Positions 57,635-64,000 of a stretch of 64,000 nucleotides of DNA are shown piece after piece. The position numbers and the translations under genes are program-made. Source of the DNA: UBA5796 sp040752455 (GTDB taxonomy: Bacteria > Chloroflexota > Anaerolineae > Anaerolineales > Villigracilaceae); the NCBI GenBank assembly GCA_049324115.1, contig JBMOMN010000049.1, positions 1-64,000 on the forward strand. The letters are read 5' to 3'. A model generated the notes under the pieces. The model was not told the origin of the DNA, ran no database searches, and saw only the letters and a program-made list of their open reading frames with translations. Numbering within the stretch: position 1 is the first letter of the stretch; each line of letters begins with the position of its first letter.

Positions 57635-60175
57635 TCACGGCACGTAATACTCGATTATCGGCGTTGGGTTATTGTGACCGTCACCGGAAGAAGGAACGTA
57701 ATATTTGATAATCAACTGCGGACGGTAGGTCGCGGTCGCATTGCCACTGAAGAACTTCAGGTAATCCGCGCCGTTGTCGTCGTTGTCATCCCTGGCGAAG
57801 CGCAGGCGGAACTGGGTGACTCCGGTCAAGTTGACGAACGGGAAGGCCGCGCTGCCCAGGTTGGCGCTGTACCAGTTATTCGTCGGTGTCTTGTTGAAAG
57901 TCCCGACCGCGTTCTTGCTGGCCAGGGCCTGGAAATCCAACGCCTGTAAGTTTACCGAACTCCCGAACCTGCCCTTGCGGATGTCCACCTTCAAGCCGTT
58001 GTGCGTGGTGAACGGATTCGTCCCGACCAATCCCTGCTTGCGGATCTTCAGGGTCACTTTGGTGATGACCGCGTTATCCGGCAAGCCTGCGGTGTTGAAG
58101 GACAGGATCGAGCGGTATTGTTTGTCCTGGGCATTATCGCCGAGATAGAAAACGGTGGCCCCGGCGTTCAGCGAACCGCCCTCGTCTGTGAATTCACCGG
58201 ATTCGAGGAGCCAGCCGTCATAGGCGGCTGTGGAACGGAAACTGGAACTGGCCGCCTGTCCTGCCTCCACGCGAACTTCATTGATGGTGAAATCGGAATT
58301 GCCGTGGTTCTCGATGCGGATGGCCTGCAATCCCCTGGCGGATTGAAAAACGTATTTCGGGGAAACGACCGTGTTGCCGTTTGTGTTTCTCGTGATGGTT
58401 CCCACCAGCCGGCTACCGGCGTAAATTTTCATGTTGACGTTCGCGGTCGAGCTGTATTTCACCCAAACCGCGTACGGCCCTGCCTGGTTCACGTCGAAAT
58501 GATAGGCTCTCCATTCCAGAGGCGAGATGGATGTTGGGCCGCTTCCGGGCGGCATCCAGTTCCAGCGGGCAAGCGAAAAATCGGCTCCGTCCTTGCGCAT
58601 GGGCAAGGATGCGCCGTAAGTGTTCTCCCAACCCTTTGCCTGTCCTGAGAGCTGCAGAAGCGCGTCGTATTTCGGCATGTTCAGGTCGCGGATGGTGTCG
58701 AGGAATCCCAGGCCCTCTTCGTTGCGGGAAACCAGGTTGAAATACATCAGCAAATTCCCGCCATGTTCTTCATAATATTTCTGGCGGTCAATCATATCCT
58801 GCGTAACCCAGGCGGCATAGCGGGCAGGATCGTCCGCGCCGTCGAAACTCATGCCGCCTTCGTAGTTGCAGAAATGGATGCCGTAGGCGTGCGCGTATTT
58901 GGAATCGGTCTGGACGGCACTCTTCCACCCGCCATCCTGCGCAAGCGTGATATCGTCGGAGTAAAGCGCGCCGCCGCCGCACCACAGGTAATAATCTACG
59001 GGATGCGGATCGGCGTAGCCCCATTGGCTCGTGCCGTAATATTTCTGGATGAAATCCAATTGGTTTTCGGCGGTGGCCTGGCCGTTATCATATTGCCAGG
59101 CCAGCACGGGGCGGAAGCGCGTCATCATTTGACTATCGCCGAACGCGGCGCGGAACTGGAGGCTGATCTCTACGATGCGCTTGCCGACGCGCCTCCATGC
59201 CCAGTACCAATTATTGGCCTCTCCATCGAAATTGAGCGGTGAGTTACCGGCGTTGACCTCAGCCACAGCCTGCTCATAATTAAACTGCGTCTGGTCGAAC
59301 ATGCCGTTCCAAACCTCGTTGCTATATTCGATGTAAAGTTTTCGATCCGCTTCGAGGGGAGCAAATCCGTTGCCGCCGTTCTTGATGAGATTGATCAGGC
59401 TTTGTACGTAAGCGTCGTTCGCTTCGGCGGGGATGTTGATCCAGCCATCCTTGTCGGTAACGTTGAGCAGGTCTATGGCGTATTCCCAGGCAATGCCCTT
59501 GCCCTGCCAGCCGTAGCCTGCGGGATGGCTTTGTTGTGTCGCCGCATTGGGCAGGGTCCTGTCCGACCAGGTGACAACGTGATTCCAATTGGTCGCAGTG
59601 AAGTCCATCAAACGGATGACGGGGATGGGTTCAAGCGCGGCGAGGAAGTCGCGATTCCAGGTTTCAGAGAAATTGTGGCCGGGCAGCATCAACTTCACGT
59701 TTTTAACGCCGCCATTTGTGCCTGTGAAAGTCAGGTAAAGATAATCTGCGCCATTGATGATCACATCGGCGGTGGTGGTGTTGGTTGCGGCATTGTATTG
59801 TTTGTTCTGAACCGTCGCGCCAGCCGCGGTAATTGTATTGGCCTGGCCGGTGAATTTCAAGCGATACGTTCCAGACTCGCGCCCGAGTCCGTGCCAGACG
59901 AGGAAACGGCAATCGTCCAGCGGCCAGCCTCGAGCGTCGAGAGGAACCGGGGTCAGGCCGTCGGGCCGCGTCACCTCACGGAACGTCTTCATAGCGTCCG
60001 CGAACATTTCGGTCGGGTCCCAATCGAGCGCGCCGAGACCGGGGTTCATACCAAAACGCGCTGTTTCGAGGGGCAGGTTTGCCTGGATTGGTGTTGTCGA
60101 GGCGTTGGCGGCGGTGATCAAAGCAAGGATCAAACCAACATTGAAAACAAAGGCCATTTGCATTTTCATGCTCAT
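57635..60175 (-). CDS. Secreted glycosidase-like protein with a DNRLRE domain
   Basis: The 846-residue protein has a signal peptide (residues 1-26, ending TAANAST); the ATG at 60169 is a close alternative. Residues about 30-520 look like a (beta/alpha)-barrel carbohydrate enzyme with LYIEYSNEVWNGMFDQ near 278, typical of cellulase-clan acid/base glutamates, and HFCNYEGGMSFDGA. A jelly-roll carbohydrate-binding domain (about 540-650: YHFDVNQAGPYAVWVKY) follows, then a DNRLRE domain (about 655-825) that ends with a duplicated EYYVP tail. It is probably a cell-surface or secreted polysaccharide enzyme. Substrate and exact GH family are not identified. Confidence 0.75.
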   Translation of the reverse strand: MSMKMQMAFVFNVGLILALITAANASTTPIQANLPLETARFGMNPGLGALDWDPTEMFADAMKTFREVTRPDGLTPVPLDARGWPLDDCRFLVWHGLGRESGTYRLKFTGQANTITAAGATVQNKQYNAATNTTTADVIINGADYLYLTFTGTNGGVKNVKLMLPGHNFSETWNRDFLAALEPIPVIRLMDFTATNWNHVVTWSDRTLPNAATQQSHPAGYGWQGKGIAWEYAIDLLNVTDKDGWINIPAEANDAYVQSLINLIKNGGNGFAPLEADRKLYIEYSNEVWNGMFDQTQFNYEQAVAEVNAGNSPLNFDGEANNWYWAWRRVGKRIVEISLQFRAAFGDSQMMTRFRPVLAWQYDNGQATAENQLDFIQKYYGTSQWGYADPHPVDYYLWCGGGALYSDDITLAQDGGWKSAVQTDSKYAHAYGIHFCNYEGGMSFDGADDPARYAAWVTQDMIDRQKYYEEHGGNLLMYFNLVSRNEEGLGFLDTIRDLNMPKYDALLQLSGQAKGWENTYGASLPMRKDGADFSLARWNWMPPGSGPTSISPLEWRAYHFDVNQAGPYAVWVKYSSTANVNMKIYAGSRLVGTITRNTNGNTVVSPKYVFQSARGLQAIRIENHGNSDFTINEVRVEAGQAASSSFRSTAAYDGWLLESGEFTDEGGSLNAGATVFYLGDNAQDKQYRSILSFNTAGLPDNAVITKVTLKIRKQGLVGTNPFTTHNGLKVDIRKGRFGSSVNLQALDFQALASKNAVGTFNKTPTNNWYSANLGSAAFPFVNLTGVTQFRLRFARDDNDDNGADYLKFFSGNATATYRPQLIIKYYVPSSGDGHNNPTPIIEYYVP

Positions 60176-60310
60176 TCTCCATAAACCGGTTTCGAGTAAT
60201 GTGCCATAAAAGTTACAAAGTGTACCATGACTTAAGTCTCACACGCGAAGTTGTTTTCCCGGTTATGCTGACGCGGCGTTATTGTGCCTTTCTGGTCAGG
60301 AATTTTGCGC

Positions 60311-60316
60311 TATAAT
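60311..60316 (+). promoter_or_regulatory. -10 element TATAAT upstream of the TrpB-like gene
   Basis: TATAAT in GCGCTATAATCCA lies about 47 bp before the ATG at 60364; a CAAGGAG ribosome binding site is present in between. Confidence 0.6.
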
Positions 60317-60363
60317 CCATTTGTCTGACAACTTCCTCCCTCGTCTCAAGGAGTTTCCCCAAA

Positions 60364-61830
60364 ATGTCCACAATTGATCTCACCCTCCATCCCGACCGCC
60401 GCGCCCGCGCCGTCCAGCGCGCCCGCGAGCGGAATATCGTCATCCCGACCTACGCCCAGATGAAGGACCCCTCGAAGATTCCCGCCAAAGTCAAGGAAGA
60501 ACTCAGGGGTATCGGGCTGTGGGACATCCATCCCCGCAACCTGTTCCGCATCAACTGGCACAATCAGCCGGTCGCATCGGGCGGGACCTTCGGCGGAGTC
60601 AACTATCTCGAATTGCCCAAATCCCTGACCGGCGTGGAGGCCCGCATCATCGTCCTGGTCGGCAAGTGGTTCCCGACCGGGGCGCACAAGGTCGGGGCCG
60701 CGTTCAGTTGTCTCGCGCCGCGGCTGGTCACGGGTCAGTTCGACCCGACCACCCAAAAAGCGGTCTGGCCGTCCACCGGGAACTATTGCCGGGGCGGGGC
60801 GTATGATTCGGCCCTGCTGGCCTGCGAGTCGATCGCCATCCTGCCGGAGGGGATGTCCCGCGAGCGCTTCGAATGGCTGGCAAGCATCGCCGGTGAGACG
60901 ATCAAGACTCCCGGCTCCGAGTCGAACGTCAAGGAGATCTTCGACAAGTGCTGGGAACTGCGCCAGTCGGGGCAGGACCTGATGATCTTCAACCAGTTCG
61001 ACGAGTTCGGCAACTACCTGTGGCATTACGAGGTCACGGGACACGCCATGGCCGAGGTGCTGGAGCAGGTCATGGGTCCGGGCGACCGCTACAGGGGCAT
61101 GGCTTCGGCCACCGGTTCGGCCGGGACGATCGCCAGCGGCGACTACCTGAAGCAGCTCTTCCCCGACAGCAAGATCGTCGCCAGCGAAGCCCTGCAATGC
61201 CCGACCCTGCTCGAAAACGGCTTCGGCGCCCACCGGATCGAGGGCATCGGCGACAAGCACGTGCCCTGGATCCACAACACCAAGAACACCGACATGGTCG
61301 TGGCGATTGACGACAACGCCGTGGTCAACATCTCCCGCCTGTTCAACGAGGAAAACGGCCGCGCCTTGCTGGCCGAAAAGGGCGTCCCCGAATCTCTAAT
61401 ATCGAATCTCGATCTGCTCGGCTTCTCCGGCATCTCCAATGTGCTCTCCTGCATCAAGGCCGCCAAATACTACGAGATGGGCGAGAACGACATTATGCTG
61501 ACCGTGCTGACCGACTCGATGGAACTCTACCGCTCGCGCCTGCACGAGATGCGCCAGGAATTCGGCGAATACACCGAAAAAGACGCCGCAGCCGACTTCG
61601 CCCGCTACCTGCACGGCCAGTCCACCGACGGCCTGCTCGAACTGCGCTACACCGACCGCCGCCGGGTGCATAACCTGAAATACTTCACCTGGGTCGAACA
61701 GCAGGGCAAGACCTACGAGGAGATCCAGCAGATGTGGTACCAGCCGGATTACTGGAGCGGCGTCCAGAAGCAGGCGGACCAGATTGACGAGTTGATCGTG
61801 GAGTTCAACCGGGAAGTCGAGCTTCTCTAG
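60364..61830 (+). CDS. PLP-dependent enzyme of the TrpB/cysteine-synthase fold
   Basis: The 488-residue protein has the fold-type II PLP lysine in PTGAHKVGAAFS, a Gly-rich phosphate loop (ASATGSAGTIASGDY) and SESNVKEIFDKCWEL. It is longer than TrpB or cysteine synthase and carries a C-terminal extension of about 100 residues (ELRYTDRRRVHNLKYFTWVEQQG). Related orphan enzymes are annotated as subunit beta of pyridoxal-5'-phosphate proteins without a proven reaction; beta-replacement or deamination is likely. The ATG follows CAAGGAGTTTCCCC. No partner gene such as trpA is next to it. Confidence 0.85.
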   Translation: MSTIDLTLHPDRRARAVQRARERNIVIPTYAQMKDPSKIPAKVKEELRGIGLWDIHPRNLFRINWHNQPVASGGTFGGVNYLELPKSLTGVEARIIVLVGKWFPTGAHKVGAAFSCLAPRLVTGQFDPTTQKAVWPSTGNYCRGGAYDSALLACESIAILPEGMSRERFEWLASIAGETIKTPGSESNVKEIFDKCWELRQSGQDLMIFNQFDEFGNYLWHYEVTGHAMAEVLEQVMGPGDRYRGMASATGSAGTIASGDYLKQLFPDSKIVASEALQCPTLLENGFGAHRIEGIGDKHVPWIHNTKNTDMVVAIDDNAVVNISRLFNEENGRALLAEKGVPESLISNLDLLGFSGISNVLSCIKAAKYYEMGENDIMLTVLTDSMELYRSRLHEMRQEFGEYTEKDAAADFARYLHGQSTDGLLELRYTDRRRVHNLKYFTWVEQQGKTYEEIQQMWYQPDYWSGVQKQADQIDELIVEFNREVELL

Positions 61831-61848
61831 AAAGACTCGTAACTGCCT

Positions 61849-61982
61849 ACCCGCCCTCACCCCCAGCCCCTCTCCCGGTGGGAGATGGGAGCAGAAACGG
61901 ACAATCTTGTAGTTTTCGGCAAGTAAATCTGTTTTTCGCGTCCGTTTCCTTCTCCCCGTGGGAGAGGGTCGGGGTGAGGGGA
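61849..61982. repeat. GC-rich PSP palindrome, large intergenic copy
   Basis: The outer arms CCCTCACCCCCAGCCCCTCT and AGAGGGTCGGGGTGAGGGG face each other, enclosing inner arms GAAACGGACAA and CGCGTCCGTTTCC. It lies between the PLP-enzyme gene and the next gene, the only copy in this window that is wholly intergenic. Confidence 0.9.
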
Positions 61983-62063
61983 GGTAGTCACAAAGACTCA
62001 ACGGGAAAAAACCTTTGTGACTTCGCGTTCTGGTGACTTGGTGGTAAGGCCGGGAAGGGGGTT

Positions 62064-62069
62064 TATAAT
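62064..62069 (+). promoter_or_regulatory. -10 element TATAAT, leaderless promoter of the gene at 62076
   Basis: TATAAT lies six bases (CGCTCC) before the ATG at 62076. No ribosome binding site is visible. Confidence 0.65.
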
Positions 62070-62075
62070 CGCTCC

Positions 62076-62639
62076 ATGATCTCTCCCACCGACCTGATCC
62101 TCGTCTGCCTGATGCCCTCGCCGCGGGATATGGAAATTGCCCGGCTCCTGGGCTGGTACCGCATCCCCTTTCGGACCGCGCCCAAGGTGGTCGCGGTGGA
62201 TGCCCTGGCCTTTTACCAGCCCGGAAGTTTCGGCGAGCGCGCCGGGCAGATCGAATACGTGGCCCCGGTGCGCGGCCACGAACTGACCACCCGGGGCGAA
62301 CTGCTGCGGGACGAAGCCGAACATCCCCGCGCCGCTGAAGAATATTTCAAACTCCAGATCGGCGCGCTCGAAAAACTGTCCCAGCCCATCCAGGCCGACA
62401 GGTGGAAGCGCCTGACCTTCCTCTACACCACCGGCGAGTACCTGCTCGCGGCCCGGACGCTCAACGACCTGGTCGTCCAGACTGACGAGCGCGCCCTGCT
62501 CTGGAAGTCCCTGCGCGAGCGGGCCGAGAATGCCCAGCTCTACAAGACCGGCCTGCCCGAAACCGACCTCCCCCCGGATCTACTGCTGGCCCTGTTGGGC
62601 ATCAAGGAACTGACCGCCGCCTACGGGGGTGACGAATGA
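62076..62639 (+). CDS. Conserved-looking protein of unknown function
   Basis: The 187-residue protein begins ISPTDLILVCLMPSPRDMEIARLLGWYRIPFRTAPKVVAVDALAFYQPG, a pattern I do not recognise as a named family. The C-terminal half is helical, with leucine-rich segments (YTTGEYLLAARTLNDLV). No signal peptide or membrane helix is present. It overlaps the dihydropyrimidinase gene by 4 bp (ATGA), so the two are co-translated and a role in pyrimidine or hydantoin metabolism is possible. Confidence 0.75.
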   Translation: MISPTDLILVCLMPSPRDMEIARLLGWYRIPFRTAPKVVAVDALAFYQPGSFGERAGQIEYVAPVRGHELTTRGELLRDEAEHPRAAEEYFKLQIGALEKLSQPIQADRWKRLTFLYTTGEYLLAARTLNDLVVQTDERALLWKSLRERAENAQLYKTGLPETDLPPDLLLALLGIKELTAAYGGDE

Positions 62640-64000
62640 CAAAACTGCTCATCAAAAACGGGACCCTGGTCACCGCTTCCGAAACTTTTCAGGCGGATAT
62701 CCTGGTCGAGGGCGGGAAGATCGTCCAGATCGGGCAGTCGCTTCACGTCCCGGACGCCGAGCCTGTGAACGCCTCGAACAAGCTGGTCCTGCCCGGCGGC
62801 GTGGACCCGCACACCCACTTCGACCTGCCCATGTTCGGCACGGTCTCCTCCGACGACCACTACACCGGCCACAAAGCCGCCGCCTTCGGCGGGACCACCA
62901 CCGTGATTGATTTCGTGGTGCAGAATCCCCCCTCACCCCTCACCCCTCTCCCTAGGGGAGAGGGGAATCTCCCCTCCCCCTTAGGGGGAGGGGCCGGGGG
63001 TGAGGGTAATTTCCGCCGGGATGTCGATCTCTGGCTCGAAAAAGCCGAAAAAGCCGCGATTGACTATTCCTTCCACATGAACCTGACCCGCTTCGACGAT
63101 CAGGTTGCCGCCGAAATCCCCTCGCTGGTGGATATGGGCATCACCACCCTCAAAGTCTTCACTGCCTACAACGGCCGCCTGCGCCTGGACGACGGCTCCA
63201 TCTTCAAGGCTTTGAGAATAGCCAAAGAGAACGGGATGCTGGTCATGCTCCACGCCGAAAACGGGGACGTGATCGAAATCCTGACCGCTGAGGCGCTGAA
63301 GGCTGAACGCGTCTCCCCCGAATGGCACGCCCGCACGCGTCCCGCCTGGGGCGCGGTGGAGGCCGGTTTAAGGGTGGCCGGCATGGCGTCCGTGGCCGAC
63401 GCGCCGCTCTACATCGTCCATATGAACGCGGCCGGGGAGGTGGACATGCTCGATTACGCCCGCCGGCGCGGCGTCAAGGTCATGGGCGAGACCTGCCCGC
63501 AGTACCTGTTCTTCACGATTGACCACCTGCGCCGTCCCGACGGCTCGAAATGGGTCTGCTCGCCCCCGATGCGGACCGAAGCCGACAACGCCCGCCTGTG
63601 GCAGGGGCTGGCCAGCGGCACGATCCAGACCCTCGGCACGGACCACTGCCCGTTCTTCTTCGACGGGACGAAGCCGATCCTGTACGAGGGACAGGAGGTC
63701 GCCATCCCCGGCAAGGAGCTTGGCGCGGGCGATTTCACCAAAATCCCCAACGGGCTGCCCGGCGTCGGCGACAGGCTGCCAATCCTGTGGACTTACGGCG
63801 TGCGGGCTGGACGGATCACCCCCAACCAGTTCGTGGCGCTCAACTGCACCAACCCGGCCCGCATCTTCGGCCTGTACCCGCGCAAAGGCAGCCTGCTCCC
63901 CGGCTCGGACGCCGACATCGTCATCTGGGACCCGGAGAAGCGGGTCAAGTACGGCGCGGCTGTGGCCCGGCACCGCACGGACTACAACCTGTACGAAGGC
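62636..64000 (+). CDS. Dihydropyrimidinase / D-hydantoinase, C terminus cut by window edge
   Basis: All 455 codons from the ATG to the window edge are open. It has the amidohydrolase metal motifs: GGVDPHTHFDLP near residues 55-66, the carbamylated lysine in TTLKVFTAYNG, LHAENGD, ETCPQYLF and LGTDHCPF. These enzymes open the ring of dihydropyrimidines or hydantoins. Residues about 99-124 (PSPLTPLPRGEGNLPSPLGG...) are coded by a GC-rich palindrome inserted after VVQN, before FRRDVDLWLEKAEKAAIDY; the frame is kept. The last 20-40 residues are probably missing. Confidence 0.92.
   Translation, partial: MTKLLIKNGTLVTASETFQADILVEGGKIVQIGQSLHVPDAEPVNASNKLVLPGGVDPHTHFDLPMFGTVSSDDHYTGHKAAAFGGTTTVIDFVVQNPPSPLTPLPRGEGNLPSPLGGGAGGEGNFRRDVDLWLEKAEKAAIDYSFHMNLTRFDDQVAAEIPSLVDMGITTLKVFTAYNGRLRLDDGSIFKALRIAKENGMLVMLHAENGDVIEILTAEALKAERVSPEWHARTRPAWGAVEAGLRVAGMASVADAPLYIVHMNAAGEVDMLDYARRRGVKVMGETCPQYLFFTIDHLRRPDGSKWVCSPPMRTEADNARLWQGLASGTIQTLGTDHCPFFFDGTKPILYEGQEVAIPGKELGAGDFTKIPNGLPGVGDRLPILWTYGVRAGRITPNQFVALNCTNPARIFGLYPRKGSLLPGSDADIVIWDPEKRVKYGAAVARHRTDYNLYEG
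62927..63007. repeat. GC-rich PSP palindrome inside the dihydropyrimidinase gene
   Basis: Two hairpins CCCCTCTCCCTAGGGGAGAGGGG and CCCTCCCCCTTAGGGGGAGGG are bracketed by CCCCTCACCCCTCA and GGGGGTGAGGG. It is in frame with the host gene. Confidence 0.92.

Noticed and set aside
62927..63007. Frameshift breaking the dihydropyrimidinase gene
   Set aside because: Translation through the palindrome stays open and both sides continue the family sequence in the same frame.
1..64000. tRNA, rRNA, prophage or insertion-sequence genes
   Set aside because: No cloverleaf T-loop pattern, rRNA segment, phage structural gene or transposase frame was recognised by reading; a dedicated tRNA scan was not possible.

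Overview
The window looks like bacterial chromosome from a GC-rich member of the Chloroflexota, most likely Anaerolineae. This placement is inferred from gene content, two-strand operon layout, leaderless-looking promoters and the many intergenic palindromes; no rRNA or tRNA gene is present to test it. The core is about 60% GC or higher by eye. Several accessory blocks are visibly more AT-rich: the two restriction-type loci and three small toxin-antitoxin-like pairs.

Layout. 1-6742 (minus): a two-gene nucleic-acid defence locus, a PLD/SNF2 helicase followed by an Eco57I-type adenine methyltransferase that runs off the left edge. 7085-15837 (minus): acyl-CoA synthetase, a REC-GGDEF protein with degenerate motifs, a lipoprotein, an M20 peptidase, uppP, tgt and a site-2 protease. 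15948-20216 (minus): GtrA protein and UDP-sugar decarboxylase, a DUF433 gene with a broken DUF5615 partner, and two lipoproteins. 20333-24507: scpB, a sulfatase-like membrane enzyme, an RluB-type pseudouridine synthase and a YigZ-like protein. 24878-30313 (minus): CBS-ACT protein and a complete branched-chain amino-acid ABC transporter (livF-G-M-H-K order on the map). 30603-39486 (minus): a two-component system and housekeeping genes. 39669-43614 (plus): a DUF2281/PIN pair translationally linked to threonine synthase, an AI-2E family permease and a glycosyltransferase. 43792-49214: a PAS-GAF-HD-GYP protein, a MalY/PatB-like lyase and two methyltransferases. 49245-49762: a nested tandem repeat. 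50031-57337 (minus): a methyltransferase, a DUF2283 pair, and a Type III restriction-modification locus with an HU-like gene. 57635-60175 (minus): a secreted glycosidase-like protein. 60364-64000 (plus): a TrpB-fold PLP enzyme, an unknown gene and a dihydropyrimidinase cut by the right edge.

The most unusual feature is not one gene. At least ten families of palindromic or tandem repeats fill the intergenic space, and several copies sit in frame inside conserved genes. One GC-rich palindrome, read as peptides such as PSPTGRGEGG, interrupts the Eco57I-type methyltransferase, the Type III Mod protein and the dihydropyrimidinase, and it extends the C terminus of Type III Res. A second palindrome, read as TSEV repeats, interrupts the PLD-helicase and the acyl-CoA synthetase. 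A third, about 95 bp, interrupts the M20 peptidase. This resembles the protein-coding palindromic elements known from Rickettsia, but several unrelated families take part here.

The Type III locus and its HU-like neighbour lie between a complete DNRLRE-domain gene and a detached copy of the same domain end in the same orientation. That suggests a recombination or insertion event at the 3' end of the secreted glycosidase gene.
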